Assembly (NCBI RefSeq): GCF_003248355.1
Contig: NZ_QKWY01000001.1
Location: 1,756,001-1,820,000 of the forward strand
Length of the DNA stretch: 64,000 bases
Reading direction: 5' to 3'
From: Streptomyces sp. AC1-42W
GTDB lineage: Bacteria; Actinomycetota; Actinomycetes; Streptomycetales; Streptomycetaceae
Below, one piece after another: positions 38,205-48,624 of this stretch. Under the pieces are notes generated by a model, which ran no database searches, was not told where the DNA came from, and saw nothing but the letters and a program-made list of their open reading frames with translations. The translations under genes and the position numbers were made by a program. Position 1 is the first letter of the stretch; each line of letters begins with the position of its first letter.

Positions 38205-38972
38205 TCAGCGGGCGGCCGCCGCCAGGGCGTCGTCGATGCCCGGCTCCCGGGGCCCCAGGAAGTGCGGGTCCGGCTTGAACAGGGCGTCGAACGCCGCCTT
38301 GCCCGCCGCCGCCACCTCCCGGGTGCCGCCGTAGTACCAGGTCGCGTCGTGCTTCGCGTCCACGCCGACCCCGTACGCGTCGATGCCCGCCGCCCGGCAC
38401 AGCGCGATGGCGCGGCGGATGTGGAAGCCCTGGCTCACCAGCACCGCCCGGTCGACGCCGAAGATCCGCTTCGCCCGCACGCACGAGTCCCAGGTGTCGA
38501 AGCCCGCGAAGTCGCTGACGATCCGGTCGTCGGGCACGCCCTTCCCGACCAGGAACGTGCGCATCGCGTCCGGCTCGTCGTACTCCTCGCGGCTGTTGTC
38601 CCCGGTCACCAGGACGACCTTCACCTTGCCCTCCCGGTAGAGCGCGGCAGCCGTCCGCAGCCGGTTCGCGAGGTACGGGGACGGCTTCCCGTTCCACAGC
38701 CCGGCCCCGAACACCACCGCGACCTGCCGCGCGGGCACGTCCTGGACGGTCCTGATCCGCGCGTCGGCCACCGTGTGCAGCCAGGTCGCGGGCGCGAGCG
38801 CCAGCACACAGGCCGCCATCAGCCCCTGCACCGCCCGCCGCCGCCCCCGCCGGGTGCGCGGCAGCCGGGGCCGCAGCCGGCCGGCGGCTCGAAGGAGCCG
38901 GCCGGCCGCCCCGCGCGGCCGGTCGCCGCCCGCCCGTCCGGCCTCCGGCGTCCGCCGCATCCGTGCCCTCAC
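38205..38972 (-). CDS. SanA/YdcF-like (DUF218) membrane-anchored protein
   Basis: The 255-residue protein starts with an Arg-rich cytoplasmic tail, then one membrane segment (residues ~48-66, AVQGLMAACVLALAPATW). A SanA-type DUF218 domain follows, with VVFGAGLWNGKPSPYLANRL, LVTGDNSREEYDEPDAM, GFDTWDSCVRAKRIF and VSQGFHIRRAIAL. SanA homologues affect envelope permeability and vancomycin sensitivity in enterics; the biochemical role is unknown. The GTG at 38972 is chosen without a strong ribosome site. It converges with cutA. Confidence 0.85.
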   Translation of the reverse strand: MRARMRRTPEAGRAGGDRPRGAAGRLLRAAGRLRPRLPRTRRGRRRAVQGLMAACVLALAPATWLHTVADARIRTVQDVPARQVAVVFGAGLWNGKPSPYLANRLRTAAALYREGKVKVVLVTGDNSREEYDEPDAMRTFLVGKGVPDDRIVSDFAGFDTWDSCVRAKRIFGVDRAVLVSQGFHIRRAIALCRAAGIDAYGVGVDAKHDATWYYGGTREVAAAGKAAFDALFKPDPHFLGPREPGIDDALAAAAR

Positions 38973-39079
38973 GTCCCCGCCCCCACTCGCCCGCCTCCGG
39001 TACCGGGGCGCATGCGGCCCCGCCCTTCAGGACGAGCGGACGGCCGAAAGGGTTCTCCACCGGGCCCGGACGGCCCGCG

Positions 39080-39085
39080 TACCAT
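39080..39085 (+). promoter_or_regulatory. Probable leaderless -10 element of the HAD gene
   Basis: TACCAT ends 6 bases before the ATG at 39092. Confidence 0.45.
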
Positions 39086-39091
39086 CGGGCG

Positions 39092-39916
39092 ATGTCACTT
39101 CCGCGGCTGATCGCCTCCGACCTCGACGGCACCCTTCTGCGCCGTGACGGCTCCCTCTCGCCCCGCACCCTGCGCGCCCTGCGCACGGCCGAGGAGGCCG
39201 GTACGGAGATCGTCATCGTGACCGCCAGGCCGCCCCGCTTCGTGGACCGGCTGGCCGACGCCACCGGGCTCACCGGCACGGCCGTGTGCAGCAACGGCGC
39301 CCTCGTCTACGACCTGGCCGGGCGTACGGTCGTCTCCTCCAGCGCCCTGCCGCTGGCCGTCGCCCGGCAGGTCGCCGCCGCGCTCGCCGCCGCCGTCCCC
39401 GGCATCGGCTTCGCCCTGGAGACCGGCAACCACGTGCTGTACGAACCGGCCTACCGGCTGCGCCTGTCCGAGGACGCGGGCGCCGAACTGCCGGTGGCCT
39501 CCCTCGCGGACCTGTGGCTCACCGAGGCCCCCGTCACCAAGCTGCTCGCCTGGTCGGACCGGCTCGACGCGGACACCCTGATGGCCGCCGCCCGCGAGGG
39601 GGCCGGCGACATGGTCCAGCTGACCCACTCCGGCGGGCGCGGGCTGCTGGAGATCAGCGCGCCCGGCGTCCACAAGGCCGGCGCGCTCGCGGCCCTGTGC
39701 GAGGCGCGGGGCATCGGGGCGGCGGACGTCATCGCGTTCGGCGACATGCCCAACGACCTCACGGTCCTGGCCTGGGCCGGTACGGGCTACGCCATGGCCA
39801 ACGCCCACCCCGCGGTGTTGGCCGCCATACCGGCGCGCGCCCGGACCAACGAGGAGGACGGGGTGGCCCAGGTCATCGAGCACCTGTTCGCGGAACGGGG
39901 GAGGGGCGCGCGCTGA
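39092..39916 (+). CDS. HAD superfamily (Cof/IIB) hydrolase
   Basis: The 274-residue phosphatase has HAD motif I DLDGTLL (nucleophile Asp in IASDLDGTL), motif II in VIVTARPPR, a Lys region HKAGALAALCEARG, and motif IV FGDMPNDLTVLAWAG. It also has the C2-type cap and the ANAHPAV tail typical of Cof proteins. It probably dephosphorylates small sugar or cofactor phosphates; the substrate is unknown. The ATG at 39092 is 6 bases after TACCAT. Confidence 0.92.
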   Translation: MSLPRLIASDLDGTLLRRDGSLSPRTLRALRTAEEAGTEIVIVTARPPRFVDRLADATGLTGTAVCSNGALVYDLAGRTVVSSSALPLAVARQVAAALAAAVPGIGFALETGNHVLYEPAYRLRLSEDAGAELPVASLADLWLTEAPVTKLLAWSDRLDADTLMAAAREGAGDMVQLTHSGGRGLLEISAPGVHKAGALAALCEARGIGAADVIAFGDMPNDLTVLAWAGTGYAMANAHPAVLAAIPARARTNEEDGVAQVIEHLFAERGRGAR

Positions 39917-39990
39917 CAGCCGGCGCCTCCCCGCGAGGCGGCGGACGGTGCATGTGACCGGCGCGCAACGACCCGGCAACGTACGTCCGC

Positions 39991-39996
39991 CACCAT
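39991..39996 (+). promoter_or_regulatory. Possible leaderless -10 element of the CbiX-like gene
   Basis: CACCAT ends 6 bases before the ATG at 40003, a weaker variant of the same pattern. Confidence 0.35.
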
Positions 39997-40002
39997 CGGC
40001 CC

Positions 40003-40776
40003 ATGCAGCGCACCCGCCAACCCGCCCCCGCCCTGGTCGTCGTCGCGCACGGCAGCCGCGACCCCCGTACCCCGCCCACCGTGGCGGCACTCCTCGAACG
40101 GGTGCGCGAGCTGCGGCCGGGGCTCGACGTCCGCCTCGGACACGTGGAACTCAACGCGCCCCTGCTGCCGGACGCCCTGGCCGCCCTCGGCGCCGGCGAG
40201 GCCGTCCTCGTACCCCTGCTGCTCGGGCGCGGCCACCACGTCAAGCACGACATCCCGGCGTCCGTCGCCGCCGCCCCCGCCCTGCGCGCCCGCGTCGCCG
40301 CGCCGCTGGGACCGCACCCGCTCCTGGTGGAGGCGCTGCACGACCGCCTCGTCGAGGCCGGCTGGCGCACGGCGGACCGGGGCGGCAGCGGCGCCGCCGT
40401 GGTGCTGGCCGCCGCCGGATCGCGCGACCCCGAATCGGCCGCCGGAACCCGGCGTACCGCCCGGCTCCTCGGGGAACGGCTCGGCGGCGTGCCCGTCGTA
40501 CCCGCGTACGCCTCCGCCGCCGCGCCCACCGTCCCCGCCGCCGTGCGCGCCCTCGCCGCACGCGGCCACCACCGGATCGCCGTCGCCTCCTGCTTCACCG
40601 CCCCCGGACGCTTCGCCGCGGCCGCCGCCTCCCACGCGCCCTGGATCGCCGCCGCCCCGCTCGGCGCCCACCCCGCGATGGCCCGGCTGCTTCTGCGCCG
40701 GTACGACGAAACCCGGACGGCCGCCCCGGCCGTGTGCGACATACCGATGAACACACCGCTGCCGGCCTCCGCCTGA
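40003..40776 (+). CDS. CbiX/SirB-type sirohydrochlorin chelatase family protein
   Basis: The 257-residue protein contains two CbiX-like repeats. The first has VVVAHGSRDPRTPPTV and LVPLLLGRGHHVKHDIP; the second has VLAAAGSRDPESAAGTR and VASCFTAPGRF. The His in AHGS and the HH pair in the first half are the expected metal-insertion residues. It probably inserts Fe2+ or Co2+ into sirohydrochlorin, which would supply siroheme for NirB, whose gene lies 7 kb away; that link is inference. Confidence 0.88.
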   Translation: MQRTRQPAPALVVVAHGSRDPRTPPTVAALLERVRELRPGLDVRLGHVELNAPLLPDALAALGAGEAVLVPLLLGRGHHVKHDIPASVAAAPALRARVAAPLGPHPLLVEALHDRLVEAGWRTADRGGSGAAVVLAAAGSRDPESAAGTRRTARLLGERLGGVPVVPAYASAAAPTVPAAVRALAARGHHRIAVASCFTAPGRFAAAAASHAPWIAAAPLGAHPAMARLLLRRYDETRTAAPAVCDIPMNTPLPASA

Positions 40777-40799
40777 CCCGTCCTGTCGGTGCGGCCGAT

Positions 40800-40805
40800 T
40801 AGGGT
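40800..40805 (+). promoter_or_regulatory. Probable leaderless -10 element of dgt
   Basis: TAGGGT ends 7 bases before the ATG at 40813. Confidence 0.5.
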
Positions 40806-40812
40806 CGGCACC

Positions 40813-42135
40813 ATGAACGGCACGGACGGCACACAGCACCCCGGTACGGCGCCCTACGGCCCCGCCGACGCCGAGCGCTGGGACCCCGAGCCCGACAAAC
40901 GGCCCGGCCGCACCGCCTTCCAGCGCGACCGCGCCCGCGTCCTGCACTCCGCGGCGCTGCGCAGGCTCGCCGGCAAGACCCAGGTCGTCACACCGGGCAC
41001 CCGGAGCCCCGCCTGGGACGCCAGCCCGCGCACCCGGCTCACCCACTCCCTGGAGTGCGCCCAGGTCGGCCGCGAACTCGGCGCCGCGCTCGGCTGCGAC
41101 CCCGATCTGGTGGAGGCGGCCTGCCTCTCCCACGACATGGGACACCCGCCTTTCGGCCACAACGGCGAACAGGCCCTCAACGACTTCGCGTCCGACTGCG
41201 GCGGCTTCGAGGGCAACGCCCAGTCGCTGCGGCTGCTCACCCGGCTCGAACCCAAACGGTTCGTCCCCGACACCCGCACCGGCGACCTGGTCAGCGTCGG
41301 CCTCAACCTCACCCGCGCCGCCCTCGACGCCGCCACCAAATACCCCTGGCCCCGGGGCGCCCACCCCACCGACCCCGGCTCGCCCAAGTTCGGGGTCTAC
41401 GAGGACGACCTCCCCGTCTTCACCTGGTTCCGCCAGGACGCGCCGCCCCACCGCACCTGCTTCGAGGCCCAGGTCATGGACTGGTCCGACGACGTGGCCT
41501 ACTCCGTGCACGACTTCGAGGACGGGCTGCACGCCGGCCACATCGACCCCGACTGCCTGGAGGCCGCGCCGGAGCGCCGGGAGATCTGGGACGTCGCCGT
41601 CGGCCGCTACGTCCCGGCCGGCACCGACCCGCAGGAACTGGCCGAAGCGCTGGACCGGCTCATCGCCCAGGACTGGTGGCCGCACGGCTACGACGGCTCC
41701 GCCGTGTCCCAGGCCCGCCTGAAGGACGCCACCAGCCAGCTCATCGGCCGCTTCTGCCTCGCCGCCGAGACCGCCACCCGCCAGGCGTACGGCCCCGGCC
41801 GCCACAGCCGCTACGGCGCCGAACTGGTCGTCCCGCGCGCCACCCGCAACGAGTGCGCGGTCCTCAAGGCCATCGCCGACCGCTACGTCATGCAGCGCGC
41901 CGAACAGGAGGAGATCCGCGCCGACCAGCGGATCGTCATCGCCGAACTGGCCGCCGCGCTCACCGCCCGCGCCCCCGAGGGCCTGGAGCCGCAGCTGCGC
42001 GCCCTCTACGAGGCGGCCCCCGACGACCGCGCCCGCAAACGGGTCCTCGTCGACCAGATCGCCGCCCTCACCGACGCCTCGGCCCGCGCCCTGCACGCCC
42101 ATCTCACCCCCGGCGCCGACCGCCACCAGGGGTGA
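40813..42135 (+). CDS. dgt: Deoxyguanosinetriphosphate triphosphohydrolase-like protein
   Basis: The 440-residue HD-domain enzyme hydrolyses dNTPs to nucleosides and triphosphate. It shows [38 protein letters not shown], the HD pair in [19 protein letters not shown], and a later conserved Asp in [17 protein letters not shown]. The ATG at 40813 follows TAGGGT by 7 bases. Actinobacterial dgt commonly lies close to dnaG, as here, suggesting a shared link to replication. Confidence 0.94.
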   Translation: MNGTDGTQHPGTAPYGPADAERWDPEPDKRPGRTAFQRDRARVLHSAALRRLAGKTQVVTPGTRSPAWDASPRTRLTHSLECAQVGRELGAALGCDPDLVEAACLSHDMGHPPFGHNGEQALNDFASDCGGFEGNAQSLRLLTRLEPKRFVPDTRTGDLVSVGLNLTRAALDAATKYPWPRGAHPTDPGSPKFGVYEDDLPVFTWFRQDAPPHRTCFEAQVMDWSDDVAYSVHDFEDGLHAGHIDPDCLEAAPERREIWDVAVGRYVPAGTDPQELAEALDRLIAQDWWPHGYDGSAVSQARLKDATSQLIGRFCLAAETATRQAYGPGRHSRYGAELVVPRATRNECAVLKAIADRYVMQRAEQEEIRADQRIVIAELAAALTARAPEGLEPQLRALYEAAPDDRARKRVLVDQIAALTDASARALHAHLTPGADRHQG

Positions 42136-42224
42136 CGTGATCGGGCCACACCCCCTTTCGGCACTACGCTGCGTGCGGGACGCTCGCAGTTGGCGCCGCG
42201 CAGCAAGCACCGAGGAGGCATCAA

Positions 42225-43484
42225 GTGGCAGACGCACATCGGACGTTCGTCATCGTGGGCGGAGGGCTGGCCGGGGCGAAGGCGGCCCAGACGCTCCGGT
42301 CGGAAGGATTCAGCGGCCGGGTCATCCTGATCGGCGACGAGCGCGACCATCCGTACGAACGCCCGCCGCTGTCCAAGGGCTACCTGTCCGGGAAGGAGGA
42401 CCGCGACAGCGTCTTCGTCCACGAGACCGGCTGGTACGCGGCGGCCGACATCGAACTCCACCTCGGCCAGCCCGTCACCTCGCTCGACCGCGAGGCCCGC
42501 ACCGTGGAGACCGGCGACGGCACCGTCATCCACTACGACAAGCTGCTGCTCGCCACCGGCTCCGAACCGCGCCGGCTCAACGTGCCCGGCACCGACCTGG
42601 CCGGCGTCCACCATCTGCGCCGGCTGGCCCACGCCGACCGGCTGCGCCACGTCCTGTCCGCGCTCGGCCGGGACAACGGCCACCTGGTCATCGCCGGGGC
42701 CGGCTGGATCGGCCTGGAGGTCGCCGCCGCCGCCCGCGGCTACGGCGCCGAGGTCACCGTCGTCGAACCCGAGGCCACCCCGCTGCTGCGGGTCCTCGGC
42801 CCGGAACTCGGCCAGATCTTCACCGAGCTGCACAGCGACCACGGCGTCCGCTTCCACTTCGGCGCCCGGCTCACCGAGATCGTCGGCCAGGACGGCATGG
42901 TCCTCGCCGTACGCACCGACGACGGCGAGGAGCACCCCGCCCACGACGTCCTCGCCGCGATCGGCGCCGCCCCCCGCACCGCCCTCGCCGAATCCGCCGG
43001 GCTCGACATCGCCCCGCGCGAGGAGGGCGGCGGCATCGCCGTGGACGCCTCGCTGCGCACCAGCGACCCGCACATCTACGCCGCCGGCGACGTGGCGAGC
43101 GCCGCCCACCCGCTGCTCGGGACCCGGCTGCGGGTCGAGCACTGGGCCAACGCGCTGAACGGCGGCCCGGCCGCCGCCCGCGCCATGCTCGGCCAGGACG
43201 TCGCCTACGACCGGGTGCCCTACTTCTTCTCCGACCAGTACGACCTCGGCCTGGAGTACTCCGGCTGGGCGCCGCCCGGCAGCTACGACCAGGTGGTCAT
43301 CCGGGGCGACGCCGGCAAGCGCACGTTCATCGCGTTCTGGCTCAAGGACCGCACCGTGCTCGCCGGGATGAACGTCAACGTGTGGGACGTCACGGAGCCC
43401 ATCCAGAAGCTGATCAGGGCCGGCCGCCCGGTCGACCCGGACGCCCTGGCCGACCCCTCCGTGCCCCTGGAATCCCTGGTCTGA
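42225..43484 (+). CDS. FAD-dependent NAD(P)H oxidoreductase (ferredoxin-reductase type)
   Basis: The 419-residue protein has an FAD site (IVGGGLAGAKAAQTLRSEGF), an NAD(P) site (VIAGAGWIGLEVAAAARGYGAEVTVVE), the second FAD motif IYAAGDVASAAHPL, and a C-terminal reductase domain. It resembles ferredoxin/rubredoxin reductases that feed cytochromes P450 or dioxygenases. No partner ferredoxin or P450 is in the window. The GTG at 42225 has GAGGAGG 6 bases upstream. It lies between dgt and dnaG on the same strand. Confidence 0.92.
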   Translation: MADAHRTFVIVGGGLAGAKAAQTLRSEGFSGRVILIGDERDHPYERPPLSKGYLSGKEDRDSVFVHETGWYAAADIELHLGQPVTSLDREARTVETGDGTVIHYDKLLLATGSEPRRLNVPGTDLAGVHHLRRLAHADRLRHVLSALGRDNGHLVIAGAGWIGLEVAAAARGYGAEVTVVEPEATPLLRVLGPELGQIFTELHSDHGVRFHFGARLTEIVGQDGMVLAVRTDDGEEHPAHDVLAAIGAAPRTALAESAGLDIAPREEGGGIAVDASLRTSDPHIYAAGDVASAAHPLLGTRLRVEHWANALNGGPAAARAMLGQDVAYDRVPYFFSDQYDLGLEYSGWAPPGSYDQVVIRGDAGKRTFIAFWLKDRTVLAGMNVNVWDVTEPIQKLIRAGRPVDPDALADPSVPLESLV

Positions 43485-43587
43485 GCGGCCCCCGGCCGGC
43501 GCACGGGCACCCCGCCCGCACCCGCGCCGGCCGGGGAGCGGGCGCGGCCCCGGCCCCGGCCGCGGCTTTCCTGTCCGAGCCCACCCG

Positions 43588-43593
43588 TAGAAT
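43588..43593 (+). promoter_or_regulatory. Probable leaderless -10 element of dnaG
   Basis: TAGAAT ends exactly 6 bases before the dnaG GTG at 43600. Confidence 0.6.
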
Positions 43594-43599
43594 TCAATC

Positions 43600-45510
43600 G
43601 TGGCGGGCAGGATCAATGACGACGACGTGAAGGCGGTACGGGACGCGGTCCCGATCGACGCCGTCGTTTCCGAGTACCTCCAGCTGCGCAACGCCGGCGG
43701 CGGCAACCTCAAGGGCCTGTGCCCCTTCCACGACGAGAAGTCCCCCTCCTTCCAGGTCAGTCCGAGCAAGGGCCTCTTCCACTGCTTCGGCTGCCAGGAG
43801 GGCGGCGACACGATCGCCTTCGTCCAGAAGATCGACCACCTCACCTTCGCCGAGGTCGTCGAGCGGCTCGCCGCCAAGGCCGGCATCACCCTGCGCTACG
43901 AGGAGGGCGGCTACAACCCCTCCCACCAGCGCGGCGAGCGCATCAGGCTGGTCGAGGCCCACAAGGCGGCCGCCCAGTTCTACGCCGAGCAGCTCGACGG
44001 CCCCGAGGCCGAGATCGGCCGCCGGTTCCTCGCCGACCGCGGCTTCGACCAGGCCGCCGCCACCCACTTCGGCATCGGCTACAGCCCGGCCGGCTGGGAC
44101 CACCTCACCCGCTACCTGCGCGGCCAGGGCTTCAGCGACCGGGAGCTGATCACCTCCGGCCTCTCCCAGGACGGCAGGCGCGGCCCCATCGACCGCTTCC
44201 GCGGCCGCCTGATGTGGCCCATCCGCGACACCGCGGGGGACGTCGTCGGCTTCGGCGCCCGCAAGCTCCGCGAGGACGACAACGGCCCGAAGTACCTCAA
44301 CACCCCCGAGACCCCGATCTACAAGAAGTCCCAGGTGCTGTACGGCATCGACCTGGCCAAGAAGGACATCGCCAAGTCCAGCCGGGCCGTCGTCGTCGAG
44401 GGCTACACCGACGTCATGGCCTGCCACCTCGCCGGGATCACCACCGCCATCGCCACCTGCGGCACCGCCTTCGGCGGCGACCACATCAAGATCCTGCGCC
44501 GCCTCCTCATGGACAACGGCAGCGCCCGCGTGATCTTCACCTTCGACGGCGACGCGGCCGGTCAGAAGGCCGCCCTGCGCGCCTTCGAGGACGACCAGAA
44601 GTTCGCCGCCGAGACCTACATCGCGATCGCCCCGGACAACATGGACCCGTGCGACCTGCGGCTGGTCAAGGGCGACGACGCCGTCCGCGACCTGGTCGAA
44701 CCGCGCACCCCGCTCTTCGAGTTCGCGCTCCGCCAGATCGTCGGCCGCTACGACCTGGAGACCCCGGCCGGACGCGCCGCCGCGCTCGACGAGGCCGCCG
44801 TCGTCGTCGCCAAGATCAAGACGCGCAGCGTGCAGCGCGAGGTCGCCGTCCAGCTGGCCGGCTTCATCGGCATCCTCGACCAGGAATACGTCGTCCACCG
44901 GGTCAACCAGCTCGCCCAGTGGGCCCGCGGCCGCGGCGGCGACCCGCGCGGACCCGGCCGGACCGGCCGCGGCGGCGCCGGCCGCTCCCAGCAGATCCAG
45001 GCCCCGCCCGTCCCCTCGGGCCCCGCGCTCAACCTCCGCAGCCCCGCCCACCGCACCGAGCGCGAACTGCTCAAGCTCGCCCTCCAGCGCCCCGAATTGG
45101 TCGCGCCCGCCTTCGACGCCTACGGGTCCGACGAGTTCACCGCACCGCCCTACGCCGCCGTACGCCAGTGCATCGAGGAGGCGGGCGGCGCCGAACAGGG
45201 CCTCGCCGACAGCCGCGAATACCTCGTCCGGGTCCTGGACGCCACCCCCAGCGAATCCGTCCGCAAGCTGATCACCGAGCTGGCGGTCGAGGTCTTCCAC
45301 GGCAAGTCCATCGACGAGACCTACGCCGGGGAACACCTGGTCAAGGTCCGGCTGCGCGCCGTGGACCGCCGGATCAACGACGTCCAGAGCAGCCTGGCCC
45401 GCCTCGGCAGCAACGTCGCCCCCGACCACCTCGCCGCCGCGCAGAACGAGGTCTGGGTCCTCCAGCAGTACGCGCAGACCCTGCGCAACCACGGCGCCGC
45501 CGCCCTCTGA
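43600..45510 (+). CDS. dnaG: DNA primase
   Basis: DnaG makes RNA primers for lagging-strand synthesis. The 636-residue protein has a CHC2 zinc finger ([12 protein letters not shown] ... [12 protein letters not shown]) and a central catalytic region with [47 protein letters not shown] and [13 protein letters not shown] are present, and a C-terminal DnaB-interaction region follows an Arg/Gly-rich linker near residues 445-470. The GTG at 43600 is exactly 6 bases after TAGAAT, a textbook leaderless arrangement. It is followed by a principal-type sigma factor, as in the classical macromolecular synthesis cluster. Confidence 0.97.
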   Translation: MAGRINDDDVKAVRDAVPIDAVVSEYLQLRNAGGGNLKGLCPFHDEKSPSFQVSPSKGLFHCFGCQEGGDTIAFVQKIDHLTFAEVVERLAAKAGITLRYEEGGYNPSHQRGERIRLVEAHKAAAQFYAEQLDGPEAEIGRRFLADRGFDQAAATHFGIGYSPAGWDHLTRYLRGQGFSDRELITSGLSQDGRRGPIDRFRGRLMWPIRDTAGDVVGFGARKLREDDNGPKYLNTPETPIYKKSQVLYGIDLAKKDIAKSSRAVVVEGYTDVMACHLAGITTAIATCGTAFGGDHIKILRRLLMDNGSARVIFTFDGDAAGQKAALRAFEDDQKFAAETYIAIAPDNMDPCDLRLVKGDDAVRDLVEPRTPLFEFALRQIVGRYDLETPAGRAAALDEAAVVVAKIKTRSVQREVAVQLAGFIGILDQEYVVHRVNQLAQWARGRGGDPRGPGRTGRGGAGRSQQIQAPPVPSGPALNLRSPAHRTERELLKLALQRPELVAPAFDAYGSDEFTAPPYAAVRQCIEEAGGAEQGLADSREYLVRVLDATPSESVRKLITELAVEVFHGKSIDETYAGEHLVKVRLRAVDRRINDVQSSLARLGSNVAPDHLAAAQNEVWVLQQYAQTLRNHGAAAL

Positions 45511-45652
45511 CGTAACCGGGCCGTCTCAGAAAGTCACCGCACGCCCCTCGTGGCGGTTGTGTGTCGTGCCCCACACTGGATGCCGGTGCCATGAGCCATC
45601 GGAGCGCGGCCCCGTCCCGGGGTCCGGCAGCGATCACCTGGAGGTCGCCCAC

Positions 45653-46627
45653 GTGCAGACCCGGACCGTCATGGAAACCCCGGCGCCACCGACGCCGCGC
45701 GCCAGGCCGGAGACCGGCCCCACCTCCGACCTGTTCCGCCAGTACCTGCGCGAGATCGGGCGCATCCCGCTGCTCACCGCCGCCGAGGAGGTGGAGCTCG
45801 CCCGGCGCGTCGAGGCGGGGCTGTTCGCCGAGGAGCGCCTCGCCCGCGCCCCCGACCCGGACACCCGGCTCGCCGTCGACCTGGACCGCCTGGTCGTCAT
45901 GGGCCGCACCGCCAAACGCCGCCTGATCGAGGCCAATCTGCGGCTCGTGGTCTCCGTCGCCAAACGCTACGTGGGCCGCGGCCTGACCATGCTCGACCTC
46001 GTCCAGGAGGGCAACCTCGGGCTGATCCGGGCCGTCGAGAAGTTCGACTACACGCGCGGCTACAAGTTCTCCACGTACGCCACCTGGTGGATACGCCAGT
46101 CCATGTCCCGCGCCCTGGCCGACCAGGCGCGGACCATACGCGTCCCGGTCCACGTCGTCGAGCTGATCAACCGCGTCGTACGGGTCCAGCGCCGGATGCT
46201 CCAGGAACGGGGCTGCGAACCCAGCCACGAGGAGGTCGCCGCCCAGCTCGACCTCACCCCCGAACGGGTCGGCGAGATCCTGGGCCTGGCCCGCGAACCC
46301 GTCTCGCTGCACGCCCCGGTCGGCGAGGAGGAGGACGTCTCCCTCGGCGACCTCATCGAGGACGGCGACGCCGCGTCCCCCGCCGAGTCCGCCGCCTTCC
46401 TGCTGCTGCGCCAGCACCTGGAGGCGGTGCTCTCCACCCTCGGCGAACGCGAGCGCAGGGTGGTCCAGCTGCGCTACGGGCTGGTCGACGGACGGCCCCG
46501 CACCCTGGAGGAGATAGGGCGCATCTTCGGCGTCACCCGCGAACGCATCCGCCAGATAGAGTCCCGCACCCTCACCAGACTGCGCGACCACACCTCCGCC
46601 GAACAGCTCCGCGGCTACCTCGACTGA
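45653..46627 (+). CDS. hrdA: RNA polymerase sigma factor, group 2 (HrdA-type)
   Basis: The 324-residue sigma-70 protein has regions 1.2-2.4 ([75 protein letters not shown]). Region 3 ([16 protein letters not shown]) and region 4 ([23 protein letters not shown]) follow. It is too short for HrdB, lacking the long N-terminus. Its position after dgt-dnaG points to HrdA. I chose the GTG at 45653 because GGAGG is 8 bases upstream. Its recognition regions should match those of the housekeeping sigma factor. Confidence 0.85.
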   Translation: MQTRTVMETPAPPTPRARPETGPTSDLFRQYLREIGRIPLLTAAEEVELARRVEAGLFAEERLARAPDPDTRLAVDLDRLVVMGRTAKRRLIEANLRLVVSVAKRYVGRGLTMLDLVQEGNLGLIRAVEKFDYTRGYKFSTYATWWIRQSMSRALADQARTIRVPVHVVELINRVVRVQRRMLQERGCEPSHEEVAAQLDLTPERVGEILGLAREPVSLHAPVGEEEDVSLGDLIEDGDAASPAESAAFLLLRQHLEAVLSTLGERERRVVQLRYGLVDGRPRTLEEIGRIFGVTRERIRQIESRTLTRLRDHTSAEQLRGYLD

Positions 46628-46692
46628 CGCGCACACGCGCACGGCCGGGGCAGCCGCGGAAACCGTTCCCGGACCCTCGGGCCCGGCCGGGC

Positions 46693-48624
46693 TCAGTCGA
46701 CCTCGGCGACCGCCTGGGCGAACTGCGCCGCGTACAGCCGCGCGTAGGCGCCCTCGGCCGCCAGCAGTTCGTCGTGCGTGCCCTGCTCCACGATCGAGCC
46801 GTTCTCCATGACCAGGATGACGTCGGCGTCCCGGATGGTGGAGAGCCGGTGCGCGATCACGAAGCTCGTCCGGCCGTGCGCCAGGCCCGCCATCGCCTTC
46901 TGGATCAGCACCTCGGTCCGGGTGTCCACGGAGCTGGTCGCCTCGTCGAGCACCAGTATCACCGGGTCCGACAGGAACGCCCGCGCGATGGTGATCAGCT
47001 GCTTCTCGCCCGCGCTGACCCCGGAGCCCTCGTCGTCGATCACCGTGTCGTAGCCGTCGGGCAGGGTCCGGATGAAGCGGTCGGCGTGGGCGGCCCGCGC
47101 CGCCTCCTCGATCCGCTCCCGGCCGACGTCGCCGGGCGCCCCGTAGGCGATGTTCTCCGCGATGGTCCCGCCGAACAGCCAGGTGTCCTGGAGGACCATG
47201 CCGATGCCCGAGCGCAGGTCCGCCCGCGACATCTTCGCGATGTCCACGCCGTCCAGCGTGATCCGGCCGCCCGTCACCTCGTAGAACCGCATCAGCAGGT
47301 TGACCAGCGTCGTCTTGCCGGCGCCCGTGGGACCGACGATCGCCACCGTGTGGCCCGGTTCGACGTGCAGCGACAGGTCCTCGATGAGCGGCTTCTCCGG
47401 GTCGTAGCGGAACGCCACGTTCTCCAGCGCGACGCTGCCGCGCAGGATGCCGGGGTGCTGCGCCGCGCCCTTCGCCGGGTCGGGCTCCTGCTCGTCGGCG
47501 TCCAGCAGCTCGAAGATCCGCTCCGCCGACGCCACCCCGGACTGCACCAGGTTCGCCATCGAGGCGACCTGGGTCAGCGGCATCGAGAACTGCCGCGAGT
47601 ACTGGATGAACGCCTGCACATCGCCGATCGACAGCGCGCCGGAGGCCACTCGCAGCCCGCCCACCACGGCGATCAGCACATAGTTCAGGTTGGACACGAA
47701 CATCATCAGCGGCTGCATGATCCCGCTGTTGAACTGCGCCTTGAACCCGGCCTCGTACAGCGCCTCGTTCTGCTCGGCGAAGTCCCGCGCGGACTCCTCC
47801 TGCCGGCCGAAGACCTTCACCAGGGTGTGCCCGGTGTACATCTCCTCGATATGGGCGTTGAGCTTGCCCGTCACCTGCCACTGCCGCACGAACTGCGGCT
47901 GCGAGCGCTTGCCCACCCGCGTCGCCACGACCACCGAGAGCGGTACCGTCACCAGCGCGACCAAAGCCAGCAGCGGCGAGATCCAGAACATCATCACCAG
48001 CACGCCGATGATCGTCAGCACCGAGTTGATGAGCTGGCCCATCGTCTGCTGCATCGTCTGCGAGATGTTGTCGATGTCATTCGTCGCCCGGCTCAGCACC
48101 TCGCCGCGCTTGGCACGGTCGAAGTACGACAGCGGCAGCCGCGACAGCTTGGTCTGGATGTCCTCGCGCAGCTGGAACACGACCCGGTTGATGACCCGGA
48201 TCGACAGCCGCGTGGACACCAGCATCAGCAGCCCGGCGCCGACGTACACCGCCAGCGCCAGCAGCAGGACGTCGCCCACCGCGCCGAAGTCGATGCCCTG
48301 CCCCGGTGTGAAGTCCACCGACGCCAGCATGTCGGCCAGATCGCTGTCGCCGCGGCGCAGACCCTCCACGGCCTGCTCCTTGGTCGTCCCGGCGTCCATC
48401 TCGCGGCCGATGACCCCCGCGAACACCAGGTCCGTCGCCTTGCCGAGGATCTTCGGGCCGACCACCGAGAGCCCGACGCTGAGCGCGACCGCGAGCAGCA
48501 TCACGTACAGCGTGTTCTTCTCGGCGGCGAAGCGCTTCAGCAGCCGCTTGGAGGACCCCTTGAAGTCCATGGACCGCTCGGTCGGCGCCCCGCCCGCCAT
48601 CATGCGTCCGCCAGGCCCGGCCAT
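46693..48624 (-). CDS. ABC exporter subunit with canonical ATP site
   Basis: The 643-residue protein fuses a six-helix membrane domain to an ATPase: Walker A GPTGAGKTTLVNLLM, signature GVSAGEKQLITIARAF, Walker B ILVLDEATSSVDTRTE with the catalytic Glu, and the H-loop IAHRLSTIRDAD. A long loop of about 100 residues lies in the membrane domain. Its start shares bases with the upstream subunit stop (TAATG), so the two are produced together as a heterodimeric type IV exporter. The exported substrate is unknown, possibly a lipid or drug. Confidence 0.93.
   Translation of the reverse strand: MAGPGGRMMAGGAPTERSMDFKGSSKRLLKRFAAEKNTLYVMLLAVALSVGLSVVGPKILGKATDLVFAGVIGREMDAGTTKEQAVEGLRRGDSDLADMLASVDFTPGQGIDFGAVGDVLLLALAVYVGAGLLMLVSTRLSIRVINRVVFQLREDIQTKLSRLPLSYFDRAKRGEVLSRATNDIDNISQTMQQTMGQLINSVLTIIGVLVMMFWISPLLALVALVTVPLSVVVATRVGKRSQPQFVRQWQVTGKLNAHIEEMYTGHTLVKVFGRQEESARDFAEQNEALYEAGFKAQFNSGIMQPLMMFVSNLNYVLIAVVGGLRVASGALSIGDVQAFIQYSRQFSMPLTQVASMANLVQSGVASAERIFELLDADEQEPDPAKGAAQHPGILRGSVALENVAFRYDPEKPLIEDLSLHVEPGHTVAIVGPTGAGKTTLVNLLMRFYEVTGGRITLDGVDIAKMSRADLRSGIGMVLQDTWLFGGTIAENIAYGAPGDVGRERIEEAARAAHADRFIRTLPDGYDTVIDDEGSGVSAGEKQLITIARAFLSDPVILVLDEATSSVDTRTEVLIQKAMAGLAHGRTSFVIAHRLSTIRDADVILVMENGSIVEQGTHDELLAAEGAYARLYAAQFAQAVAEVD

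Noticed and set aside
39787..42237. Long minus-strand frame across the HAD, CbiX-like and dgt genes
   Set aside because: It spans three well-supported genes and their intergenic gaps, with low-complexity translation.
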